This document shows, piece after piece, positions 28,164 through 37,600 of a stretch of 64,000 nt of DNA. Numbering within the stretch: position 1 is the stretch's first letter; every line of letters starts with the position of its first letter. Source of the DNA: Bin5 sp965200615 (lineage in GTDB: Bacteria; Chloroflexota; Anaerolineae; Caldilineales; Caldilineaceae); the NCBI GenBank assembly GCA_965200615.1, contig OZ241377.1, positions 4,774,001 through 4,838,000 on the forward strand. Direction: 5' to 3'. The translations under genes and the position numbers were made by a program. The notes under the pieces were generated by a model. It worked only from the letters and a program-made list of their open reading frames with translations. It was not told the DNA's origin and did no database searches.

Positions 28164-29408
28164 TTAGCGTTCAACTTCCACCCAGAGATCTTCGACGCCT
28201 CGCAATACGATCTGGTTTCTGTATTCGGGGTCGGAGAGGAGGCGGATGGAAGAGAAGCGCTCGAGCAGGCCGGTGAAGGCGATGCGCGCTTCGAGCAGGG
28301 CGAGGGGCGAGCCGAGGCAGTAGTGAATGCCGCGGCCGAAGGAGAGGTGGCTTTTTTCGTTGCGCTCGATGTTGAGCGCGTTGGGATTTGTGAAGACGGC
28401 CGGGTCCCGGTTGGCGGCGCCGACCAGGATCATTATCTTCTGCCCTGCGCGCAGACGCCTGCCCTTGAACTGCGTGTCCTCCATGACGACGCGTATGATG
28501 AACTGGACGGGGCTGTCGTAGCGGAGCAGCTCGTCGATGGCGGAATCGAGGAGTTCGGGATTGTCGCGGAGGCGTTGAAGCTGGGCCGGATTTTTGAGCA
28601 GGGCCAGCATGCCGTTGCCGATGAGGCTGCGGGTGGTCTCGTTGCCGGCAACGAGAAGAAGCATGAGGGTCCCGATCAGTTCGTCGTGGGTAAGTTTGTC
28701 GCCCTCTTCTTCGGCGGCGAGCAGGGCGCTGAGCATGTCGTCTTCGGGGCGGCGGCGGCGCTGGGCGATGATGCTTTCGAAGTAGTCGACTATCTCGTCG
28801 GAGGCCTGTTTAACGCGGGCGATTTCTTCGTTGGTGAGTACAGGTTCGACGGCGAGCGCGATGTCGTTCGACCAGACGTTGAAGCGGTCGCGGTCCTGGG
28901 CGGGGATACCCAGCATTTCGGCGATAACGATAACGGGCAGGGGGAAGGCGAATTCGCTGATGAGGTCGAATCTTTTTTTGTGGGCCAGGTCGTTCAAGAG
29001 CTCTTCCACGATCTGCTGGGCGCGCGGGCCGAGCGCGGCTACGGCGCGGGGTGTAAAGGCTTTGGAGACGAGGGCGCGCAGGCGGGTGTGATCGGGGGGG
29101 TCGAGATCAAGCATGGTCCTGTAGGGCGCGTACTCGAGTTTGTTGTCCCCGCTGGAAAAGCGTTTGTGGTCCTGCAGTATGGTTTGGGCGTCTTCGTAGC
29201 CGGTCAGCGACCAGGCATTGATGAGGCGCATACGATGGATGGGGTCGTTGCGGCGCAGGCGCTCGTAGATTTCGTAGGGATTGGCCCTGATGCGGCTGGA
29301 GGTCAGGTCGAAGCTGATTCCCGACTCCAGATTTTCCCAAGTGAGTAGCGCCCTTTTTGCGACCGGCGTCAACAGGCTGTGAACAACCCCTTGCAATCGA
29401 TTGGGCAT
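28164..29408 (-). CDS. Cytochrome P450
   Basis: A 414-residue soluble bacterial P450. The I-helix oxygen-activation motif is LLLVAGNETTRSLIGNG, the ExxR pair lies in the K helix (ELLRYDSPVQF region), and the haem-thiolate loop is SFGRGIHYCLGSPLALLEAR with the axial Cys. It needs ferredoxin and reductase partners, none of which are adjacent. It hydroxylates an unknown substrate; membership of the CYP107/CYP109-like bacterial group is a guess. A 7-bp-arm inverted repeat lies about 72 bases upstream of the start. Confidence 0.92.
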   Translation of the reverse strand: MPNRLQGVVHSLLTPVAKRALLTWENLESGISFDLTSSRIRANPYEIYERLRRNDPIHRMRLINAWSLTGYEDAQTILQDHKRFSSGDNKLEYAPYRTMLDLDPPDHTRLRALVSKAFTPRAVAALGPRAQQIVEELLNDLAHKKRFDLISEFAFPLPVIVIAEMLGIPAQDRDRFNVWSNDIALAVEPVLTNEEIARVKQASDEIVDYFESIIAQRRRRPEDDMLSALLAAEEEGDKLTHDELIGTLMLLLVAGNETTRSLIGNGMLALLKNPAQLQRLRDNPELLDSAIDELLRYDSPVQFIIRVVMEDTQFKGRRLRAGQKIMILVGAANRDPAVFTNPNALNIERNEKSHLSFGRGIHYCLGSPLALLEARIAFTGLLERFSSIRLLSDPEYRNQIVLRGVEDLWVEVER

Positions 29409-29479
29409 TGCATCCTCCTGCAGTGATGGTTCCGTTCTCCACTCAGCTCCCGGTTAAGATGTGGACGGTCTTACGTGAG

Positions 29480-29503
29480 ATACTATATCACACGGGATAG
29501 TAT
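29480..29503. promoter_or_regulatory. Inverted repeat upstream of the P450 gene
   Basis: ATACTAT at 29480-29486 and its complement ATAGTAT at 29497-29503 are separated by 10 bases. The dyad lies about 72 bases upstream of the P450 start in a 253-bp non-coding gap. Size and place fit a repressor operator, but no regulator gene is adjacent. Confidence 0.25.
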
Positions 29504-29661
29504 GCGCAATCTCGGATTGGAGGGCGCCGGCGGCGTTTTCGAGGCGGCTGCGCTTGCTCCGCAGAAGGAGGGGGCGGCGGGTGAGCGCAGCCGCATTCTG
29601 GCGGTGGACGACGATCCGCAGGCGTTGCGGATCTCTGCCGGCGCGGGGGAGTTCGTGAGCG

Positions 29662-32600
29662 CTAGGGGGCGAGGGAGACAAGGTAGATGTTTCCGTTTTC
29701 GCTGTCGGTCAGCGCCAGCGCCCCGTTCGGGGCCGCGCCGATGCCGACCAGTTTGCGTATCGGTTGACTGGGCGGGAGGCCCCATACTTCTATTTTCTCC
29801 TCTTCAGCCACGGGGATGCGCAGAAAGCCGCCCTGCTCCGGTTGGGTTGCGTAGAGAATGCCTCCGCCGCCCAGGGCCAGGTGGGGTCCGTCAACACTGT
29901 TGGCCGCCGTCAGAAACCAGAGAGTGAGCGGCTCCCCGCTGAGTGAGAAACGGATGACTGCGGTTGTGCCGGCGGTGGAGACGTAGAGGGCGTCGTCGGC
30001 ATGGAAGGCGACGTCAACCGGCTGGAAATCTTCTCCCGCCAGGGCTGTCGAAATGCGCGCCAGCTCGCGGCCGCCGGCGTCGAAGGCGGCCACCGCCAGC
30101 GCCGGGGTCACGGCCACCCAGATGCGGCCGTGCGCGTCTACGTCAAGACCTCTGCTGTTTTGCAGCGTGTCGGCGGGCAAGGGAAGCATGCGCACGAAGT
30201 CACCGGCGTCGTCGTGAACGGAGACCCGGCCGCCGTTGCCGGCATCGAGAACGTAGATGTTGCCGGCCGCATCGGCGGCGACGTCCACCGGCTCGCTGAA
30301 CCGTCGGTCTGAACGGCGAATCCGGGCTATCTCAGCTCCCCCGGAATCCAGGACGAACAGAGACTTTTGGGCGGGATCGGCGACATAGAACCTGCCGTTG
30401 GCTGCGGTCACGCCGCGCGGGCGTTCAAACGCATCGTTTATGACTTCGAAGGGGGCCGTCTGCCACCCGTCCAGCGGAAGAGGCGTTATCTGGAGAGGAA
30501 GGCCGGCAATCGTTTCATCCGGCGTTGCGTCGAATAGCGCAAGATCGGCGGCGGGCAGGCGGTCGTAGCTGCCCTGCGGGGGGATGAGCGCCCCGGCCTG
30601 CACCGGCATGCGGTCCCGGCCCGGCGGCGTCCAGTAGAGGTTGACGTGGTCGTAGGATGTGCGGGCGGCGTAGCGGATGCGGATGTCGTGCAGCCCGGGG
30701 GTCAAAGTGACGGCGTCTTCAACGTACTGATTCGGCTCCGTGCTCGCGGCGACCGGCCTGCCGTCGATCCATAGCTCCGATTCGTCTATGGACTCGATTC
30801 CCAGGCGGTATTCACCGGCGTAGGGTACGGCCAGTTTGCCCCGCCATTCCACGGTGTACGGGCGCGGCAGCGGGGCGTCGTGAAAGTAGAGGTTTATCTG
30901 TGGGTCGATGCGGGTGAATGCCGGCGTCCCCTGCCAGTTCCCGTTGGCGTAGTACTTTCCCAGCAGGCCGTTGCTGGCCGCGGGCGGCACGTGCAGGGCA
31001 GAGGACGGGACGGTGCGCTCCTCCTCGCCGGGGCGCTGCCAGGAGAGGGTAACGGGGCCATGACCGCCGACGGCGCGCAGCCGGAGATTGTGAAGTCCCA
31101 GCGCCAGGTTGAGCGCAACCGACACCTCCCCGTTTTCGCCGGCCGGACCGGTCCCCTCTTCAAGCCGGGCCGCGAGTTCTTCGTCTATATACAGTTCGGC
31201 AAGGGCCGGCGCGCGCAGGACAAACTTGTGCGGGCTGTACCGTTCGATGTTGAGCGTTCCGTTCCACTCGGCTGAAAAGGGTCCCGGCAAGGGCGCTGTA
31301 CGGGACCAGTCCACGGAGACGGCGGCCTGCTTTTCGACCTGCACCGGCGGACCGGTCCACGTTTCGCCTTCAAAGTAGGACAGGTTTATTCCCTGAACTG
31401 CGGCGACGTCGGCAGGGCGGAGACGGAGTTCATAGAGGACCGTTGGGCCCCCGAAGGGCGGCCTGTGCTCGATGAACTCGCCATTGGGATAGAAGGCGCG
31501 CGCCTGTTCAAAGAAGCTGCGGCGTTCGGGGTCCATGAGGAAGAGCGCGTCCCGGTCGGGCGAGAGCGGCATGGGCAGTGTCGCGGTGTAGTTGATGCTC
31601 TGGTAGGAGGACTCGGCATTGGCGATGAAACGTACGGTTGGATGGTGGGCAAAGCGGGAGGTAACGAAAGTGTCCGCATTCCCGGCATTTTCAGCGATCA
31701 ACGCGGCTGCGATGGTCTCGCCCGTGGAGTAGGCGTTCCAGACGGCGAAGTCGTTGCGCTGGTCGACGAAATATATTTTGCAGTTGTGCAGCGCAATGGC
31801 GAAAAGCAGACAGCAGACGAAGAGGAGCGGCCCCGGGCGAATCAGGGAGAGCTGAAGTTTTTCGAGCGCGGCTTTGGGTGCGGGCAGGGCGGACAGACGG
31901 TTTTGGGCGGCGGCGCGGTTTTGCGCCTGCTCTTGCGGCGCGGCGGCGCGCCAGTTTTGCCACAGCTGGGCCAGGGGCAGCGTTGCCAGCAGATAGACTG
32001 CCGGCAGGGCGCCGATGGCGCGGAGGGACTGGGGGGCCTCGAAGCTGAGCGAGAATATGCCGCCGCTCATCATCACCAGCAGCCACGCCAGGAGCAGCAG
32101 AGAGCGCCGCCGCCAGACGCTTGCGAGGCTCATTCCCAAGCCGAGAACGAAGAGGGCGCCGGCGACGGGGGCAAGCATGGGCTCGCCCGGCAGGTTGTGG
32201 CGTCCGTTGGGGTCGCCGCGCACGTTGTACATAAGCAGGTGCGCGGCCGCGCTTTCCAGGAGTTTTTCCGCGACCTGGTCTGGGGGGAACTCATTGAAGA
32301 TCGACACGGTGCGCGTGCGCCGGAAGAAGATGTCCGGTTCCTCTTGCGAGAAGAGAGCGAGGGGCGCCAGGAACAGCAGTACCCCCATCGCCGCGACCAG
32401 GAGACCCTTCCACTGATAGCGCAGAAGAGGGAAATATGAAACGAAGTGGCGGAGGACGAAGACGGAAACGACCATGAGGAACAGGGTAAAGCCCAGGTAG
32501 AAGTTGTAGCCGAACCCCAGCAGCAGACCCGCCCACATGTAGTCGGTCAGGCGGTTGCGGCGCAGCGCCCGCAGCAGGAAGGCGGTTCCCAGGAATGCGA

Positions 32601-33870
32601 ACAGGGTAACGGGGATGTTGAACATGCCGATGCGGCTGAAGTTGAAGCTCCAGCGCGACACGGCAACCAGGCAGGCGAGTATGAGGCCGGAGCCCCGCCC
32701 GAACAGTTGATTACCCGCCACGAAAGCGGCGGAGATTGACAGCGTTCCCAGCAGCACGCTGGCAAAACGGATTACGAACGTGACGTCGGGCAGTACCCAG
32801 AAGAGAGAGGCGACAAGGTAGATGTAGTGCGCCGGACCGTGAATTGAGTCGATAAAGAGAGGACGGTAGGCCGGCTCCTGCAGAATTCGTTGGGCCTGCA
32901 GCGCGAAGTCAGCCTCGTCGTACCAGGTGCCGAAGGGGAAAGCGGGCAGATCGTAGAGCCTGAGAAAGAGGCCAGCGCAGAGGATTGAGATTGCGGCCAG
33001 GCGTTCCCATGTTTTCCACGGCTGTCGGTCCGCGTGCGGGCGCGACGGTGAACGCGCGCCTGCCGGGGCGAGCCGGCGGTCTGCAAGGTAGACGCAGGCG
33101 ATAAAGAGGAGGACGGCGGCAAAGTGGAGCGGCCAGAAGGCGTCGGGCGGATGCCTTGCGTCGGTCAGAAGACGGTCGAGGGAGAGGGCGGCGGGGATGA
33201 GGGGCAGGAGCAGGAGCGCGGCCAGCCACTTTTTGGGCAGCTTCCAGGCGGTGCCGGGGACTGCGGCCGGCACGGCGTCGTCGGAGTTGAGGCGGAAGGC
33301 CCAGACGGCAAGGGCAGCGGCGGCGGCGTACAGGCAAAGGGCGGGCACGGTCCGCTCGAGGCCGAGCAGCCACTGGGCGCCGATCGCGGCAAGGATGGCG
33401 GCGACGGCGCAATAGAGGTTTGCGCGCAGGGTTGCTGGGGATTGAGGGCTTGCGGTGCGGGCGGAGGAATCCGGGACGGGGGTGGGATCTTGCGACCGGC
33501 CGGGCTCTTCGGGGAGTGGCATGGCGGCCAGCGCGGCGATCCTTTGCCAACAGGCTGCGAGGAAGGCGGGAACCGTTCGGCGCGCAGTTTTCGGCGCTTT
33601 GATGCCGTCCGGGTCGGGAAGATCCCGGCTGCGGCCGCTGTCCGGCCCTTGTTGAGGGTCTTCGGGCGCAAGAGGCGCCCCGCAGGTATGGCAGAACCGG
33701 GTCCCCTGCACGCACTCTTCGCCGCAGCGGGGGCAGAGCGTCCGATCGGTCAGGGGCGCGCCGCAGCCTTCGCAAAAAATCGCGACAGGACGGTTGGCGT
33801 GCCCGCACGCCGCGCAGGTTTTTTGCGCCCGCGTTTCTTCCGTGTCCGGCATGGTCCGGTCACCTGGCAT
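29662..33870 (-). CDS. Giant zinc ribbon-GT39-PA14-NHL membrane protein
   Basis: A 1,402-residue mosaic. Residues ~18-70 hold two zinc ribbons (CAACG, CEGCG, CPRCG, CHTCG). Two pairs of helices follow, then at about 300-700 a GT39/GT-C membrane core with FGTWYDEADFALQ as acidic motif and IDSIHGPAHYIYL. Residues ~830-1130 contain two PA14-like sugar-binding beta domains (LLGKYYANGNWQG, YRLGIESIDESELWIDG). The last ~250 residues are NHL-type propeller repeats (RGVTAANGRFYVADP, PVDVAADAAGNIYVLD). A possible later start is ATG 33852, which has AGGTGA upstream. Likely an extracytoplasmic glycosyltransferase with built-in carbohydrate-binding parts. Confidence 0.75.
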   Translation of the reverse strand: MPGDRTMPDTEETRAQKTCAACGHANRPVAIFCEGCGAPLTDRTLCPRCGEECVQGTRFCHTCGAPLAPEDPQQGPDSGRSRDLPDPDGIKAPKTARRTVPAFLAACWQRIAALAAMPLPEEPGRSQDPTPVPDSSARTASPQSPATLRANLYCAVAAILAAIGAQWLLGLERTVPALCLYAAAAALAVWAFRLNSDDAVPAAVPGTAWKLPKKWLAALLLLPLIPAALSLDRLLTDARHPPDAFWPLHFAAVLLFIACVYLADRRLAPAGARSPSRPHADRQPWKTWERLAAISILCAGLFLRLYDLPAFPFGTWYDEADFALQAQRILQEPAYRPLFIDSIHGPAHYIYLVASLFWVLPDVTFVIRFASVLLGTLSISAAFVAGNQLFGRGSGLILACLVAVSRWSFNFSRIGMFNIPVTLFAFLGTAFLLRALRRNRLTDYMWAGLLLGFGYNFYLGFTLFLMVVSVFVLRHFVSYFPLLRYQWKGLLVAAMGVLLFLAPLALFSQEEPDIFFRRTRTVSIFNEFPPDQVAEKLLESAAAHLLMYNVRGDPNGRHNLPGEPMLAPVAGALFVLGLGMSLASVWRRRSLLLLAWLLVMMSGGIFSLSFEAPQSLRAIGALPAVYLLATLPLAQLWQNWRAAAPQEQAQNRAAAQNRLSALPAPKAALEKLQLSLIRPGPLLFVCCLLFAIALHNCKIYFVDQRNDFAVWNAYSTGETIAAALIAENAGNADTFVTSRFAHHPTVRFIANAESSYQSINYTATLPMPLSPDRDALFLMDPERRSFFEQARAFYPNGEFIEHRPPFGGPTVLYELRLRPADVAAVQGINLSYFEGETWTGPPVQVEKQAAVSVDWSRTAPLPGPFSAEWNGTLNIERYSPHKFVLRAPALAELYIDEELAARLEEGTGPAGENGEVSVALNLALGLHNLRLRAVGGHGPVTLSWQRPGEEERTVPSSALHVPPAASNGLLGKYYANGNWQGTPAFTRIDPQINLYFHDAPLPRPYTVEWRGKLAVPYAGEYRLGIESIDESELWIDGRPVAASTEPNQYVEDAVTLTPGLHDIRIRYAARTSYDHVNLYWTPPGRDRMPVQAGALIPPQGSYDRLPAADLALFDATPDETIAGLPLQITPLPLDGWQTAPFEVINDAFERPRGVTAANGRFYVADPAQKSLFVLDSGGAEIARIRRSDRRFSEPVDVAADAAGNIYVLDAGNGGRVSVHDDAGDFVRMLPLPADTLQNSRGLDVDAHGRIWVAVTPALAVAAFDAGGRELARISTALAGEDFQPVDVAFHADDALYVSTAGTTAVIRFSLSGEPLTLWFLTAANSVDGPHLALGGGGILYATQPEQGGFLRIPVAEEEKIEVWGLPPSQPIRKLVGIGAAPNGALALTDSENGNIYLVSLAP

Positions 33871-33921
33871 CAGATAGATAAGAGCTTACGCCTCTCCTCA
33901 AATTCCGCTTATGAAAAAATC

Positions 33922-33950
33922 TTGCAACATAGCGATCCGCTCGCTATAAT
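33922..33950 (+). promoter_or_regulatory. Sigma-70-like promoter
   Basis: TTGCAA at 33922-33927 and TATAAT at 33945-33950 have a 17-base spacer, a near-consensus housekeeping promoter reading rightwards, away from the giant gene. About 168 bases downstream is a strong GGAGGAGG ribosome-binding site and ATG at 34118. Confidence 0.5.
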
Positions 33951-34117
33951 ACAACTGCAGCACGCCCCACCACAGGCTGCTCCACCTGAGCGAAATGCGG
34001 GAGGCAAACAGATGACCGGACCGGGGGCAGGATGCGCTGGTCGCGGGCACAGAGATCGTGACAGAATGGTGCCGCGTAGTCCGTGTTGCGCGCAGCCGCA
34101 ATGCCGGAGGAGGCAGC

Positions 34118-34498
34118 ATGAAGTCCGAAGAAAGCCTTGCGCGAGAGTTCCCAAACGCAGACAAGTTCATCTGCACAATAGAAGATTCGACGCCTTCACC
34201 AACTCAGCCAGCCGCAAAATCCACGCCCTGACCATTTACGACGATCCCGCTGCCCTATGCAACGCCTACCCCTACACTTCCACCATTTCCAGGTCCGCCA
34301 CCAGGAGGAGACTTCGTTATAGGGGTCGTTGAGCCGCTGGAAAATGTCTGTTTTCCTTTGATTTTTCCGGTAGCGGCCATTCTGCCGGTCGGTGCTCTTT
34401 GGTTTTTTCAAAACGCAAAGACTAAGACAGTAAGGTGTCGTTCTGGCGCGAGACTTCTAGGCCGGCATGACCCGGCACCTCGTCGAAACAGATCGTGA
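34118..34498 (+). pseudogene. Interrupted Pro/Thr-rich membrane-anchored protein
   Basis: From ATG 34118 (GGAGGAGG upstream) the frame reads MKSEESLAREFPNADKFICT, then a Pro/Thr linker, a TGA at 34229-34231 (codon 38), then PFTTIPLPYATPTPTLPPFP, a hydrophobic segment (CFPLIFPVAAILPVGALWFF) and a basic tail to a stop at 34496-34498. The Pro/Thr linker continues across the TGA, so I read one ~126-residue protein with a nonsense mutation. The first 37 residues alone could still be made. No family recognised. Confidence 0.35.
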
Positions 34499-34661
34499 TT
34501 TGGTCTCGATTGACCATGTTCTTCCACAAAACGGCGTGCAGGATGTTCTGCAGGGGTTCTGACGCGGGGGCCATATTCCTTGCCAGGTGGTAGGCTCCAA
34601 GCGTGTAATCGGACAGGTTGCTCTGATAAATGGGGCCGCCGTCGATATTGATGTTACAGGG
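34458..34661 (-). pseudogene. Read-through relic downstream of the seven-module gene
   Basis: Directly after the stop of the seven-module gene, in the same frame, 68 codons read NINIDGGPIYQSNLSDYTLG, AYHLARNMAPASEPLQNILH, AVLWKNMVNRDQITICFDEV and PGHAGL to a stop at 34458. The order 'LGAYHLA... AVLW... DQITICFDEVPG' parallels the module's 'LSAYHIA... AGVWE... DTITLSGEIPG', so it may be a diverged, deleted module. It overlaps the plus-strand relic at 34118-34498 by 41 bases. Confidence 0.35.
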
Positions 34662-37600
34662 TTACTCACCGCCGCCGGACCCGGACAAGGTGTGGCAGGC
34701 GACCTGGTCCGAGCCGTATAGATAGTCGTAGGTGTCGAATGTGAGACGCGACCGCGGCGTGATGCCGGGAACGTCTCCGATGAGCGTGATCGTGTCCTCT
34801 TCAGATGATACGGCGATGTCTATGCTGTCGAGACGGGTGCCGGTGCCGTCCGCATCCATCTTCCAGGAATCGGCCTGCACAGCTTCTTCAATAGGCTGGT
34901 GAACACCCCCGTCGCTGGACGGGGAGAATACGAAATAACTGGCGGACAGCGAGTACTCAGCCCCCAGCAACCCCGTCTCCCGGTTATTGTCCACGTCTAT
35001 TGACACTTGCCAACTGTACTCCAGCGCATTTTCCGGAACACCCGCCCTGTTGAATTCCAGGGTCTCCGGAACATCCCGGAGATGGAACAGGACCGCAAGC
35101 TTCCCACTCGCTGTCAGCTCTGAGCTGACCTCGGTAATGTCCATGTAGGCAGGCAGCGTCTGCGAGACCGCATCGACGACGCTCTGGCCCGGCCTGATTA
35201 CGGCGCTGTCAGACTGGCACGAGGCGGCGGTCAAGCCAGTGAGCGACGGATCGTAGCCGCCCATCTCGACCGAACCGCCGAAGTAGTCGTACGCCCTGTA
35301 CTTGAGGGGCGATTCCGCCGTGATCCCGGGGATATTCCCCGAAAGCGTTATCGTGTTGTCTTCGGCAGAGACCTCGATGTCGGCCTCCGCCACAACCCTG
35401 TTCCCCTCCCCATCCAGCCCCAGGATGCCGGCCGTGACAAAGCCCGGGTCGGTTATCCTGGCCGCGGTATTGCCGTCTTTGACAAGGGGATGCGCGACAT
35501 AGCCGGCCGACAGCATGTAGTCGTAACCGCCGGCGCCTGTCTCCGCATCGCCGTCCACGTCGATCGATACCTCCCAGCTGTACTCCAGCGCATGCGCCGG
35601 TACCCCCGTCCGGTCGAACGTCAACATCTCCGGAAGATCCCTGAGCTGAAGAGTGACGGTCAAAGTCTCTCCGTCCACCGCCGTCGTGACGCCGCGGATG
35701 TCGATGTGCCCGGCCAGCTCGCGGGCATCGTCAGCGGCTGCGGAGCGGTCCGGCGAACTTTGGGCGGCGGACGGGCGGCCCGGACCGAAGGGCGTGAGGC
35801 AGCCGACCTCATCGGAACCGCCGGAATACGCGTACGTCCTGAACGAGAGGCGCGACGCCGGCGTGATTCCGGGAATCCGGCCGCGGAGAATCATCGTGTC
35901 CGTCGCTGCCGATACCTCAAGGCTGGCGCCTCTGAATGACCTTATGCCGCCCCCCGGCCGCTTTTCCCAGACACTGGCCTTCGCCACCTCCTCTATCGGC
36001 GCCTCCGTGTTGTCCCCCTCTTGCGCAGGCGGCACGACGTGATAGGCGGAAAGAAGGTACTCAAAGCCGCCGTCGCCGGTCTCCGGGTCGTTGTCCGCGT
36101 CGACCGACACTTCCCAGCTGTACTCCATGGTGTTTGCCGAGGTCCCCGTCCTGTCGAACGTGAGCGTCTCCGGAATATCCCTGAAGCGGAACATGACGGT
36201 CAGGCGTTCGCCCGAAAGGGAGGTGCTGACTTTGGAGATGTCCAGGTAGGGGGCGGATACATCTGAGGTGTCATCGGTCGCAGTGTTTCCCGGCGTCACG
36301 GTTGGCTCGTCATCGGCACACTGGCTCGCGGGCGCGTTCCGGCCCGGCGTAGCGGGACATCCGACTTCATCGGTACCGCCAAAATAGTCGTAGGTCTCAA
36401 ATGTAAGCTGTGATTCTGCCGTGATCCCGGGGATGTTCCCGGAGAGCGTTATCGTGTCCTCGTCCGGGGACACCTCGAGGGTTGCGTCGATCAAGGTCAT
36501 AAAACCATCCGAGCGGGCTTTCAAGACGCCGGCCTCCACCACGCTCTCAATGGGCGTCTGCGCGTTATTCTCTTTTTCGGATGAGCGTACAAAATGGCTG
36601 GCCGACAACATGTACTCAGTGCCGTTGTTGCCGGTCTCCCGGTCGCCGTCTATATCGATCAACACTTTCCAACCGTACTCTCCGTAGTTTTCCGATATGC
36701 CTGTACGGTTGAAGGTGAGCGTCTCCGGAATGTCCCTGAGATGGAAGACAGCCGTCAAGGTCTCACCGGACAACGATGTGCTCACCTTGGTAATGTCCAC
36801 ATGTGAAGCGGCGGCGCCTTCGATCTCGTCGGTAACGGTCTGCCCCGGCGCGGCCCTGGCCGCGCCGGCGTCACACCCCCGTGGTTCCAAGCTCTTTCCG
36901 TACGGCTGGTAACAGGCGAACTGGTCGACATCTCCGGGGAACCGGGCATCAAGAGCTGAAAAAGTCAGCGGCGATTCGGATGTGATGCCAGGAATGACGG
37001 CGGTGATCGTTATGGTGTTTTCCTCGACAGAGACGGCCAGGCCGGCGTCCGCGAGGGTTCGGGTGGAGCCGCCGGGGCGTATCTCCCACACGCCGGCCTC
37101 CAGCATCTCTCCGATTGGCGCGGTTGTGTCGGCTTCAGTCCCTTCGTGTGACATGAAGGCGATGTGGTAGGCAGACAGCAGCATGTCGAACCCGCCGGGA
37201 CCGGTGCTGCGGTCGTTGTCCGCGTCGATTGCGACCTCCCATTTATACTCCATTGCGCCCCGCCCATGCTCCGTGCGATTGAACCGCAACGTCTCCGGCA
37301 GGTCCTCGAGATGGAAGACAACGGTCAATCTCTCGCCGGACAGGGAGGTTTCGACTGCGGTGATGTCGATATGCGGGGCCGGCACGTCCGCCGTCTCATC
37401 GGCCAAGGTCTGACCAGGCGTAACTGCATCGTCAGTGTCACATCGGCTGGAGGGCGTGCTTTGATACTGCGAAGCAAAGCATCCGACCTCATCGAAGCCG
37501 TTCAGATAGTCGTACGTCCTGAATGCAAGCCGCGATTCCGGCGTAATGCCGGGAATGTTGCCGGAGAGCGTTATGGTGTCCTCTTGCGGAGATACCTCAA

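Noticed and set aside
28155..29348. A 397-codon plus-strand frame
   Set aside because: It lies entirely opposite the well-supported P450 gene; a GC-rich shadow frame.
34229..34231. Second possible selenocysteine UGA
   Set aside because: It lies in a Pro/Thr linker with no Cys or redox motif and I see no hairpin just after it; a nonsense mutation is more likely.
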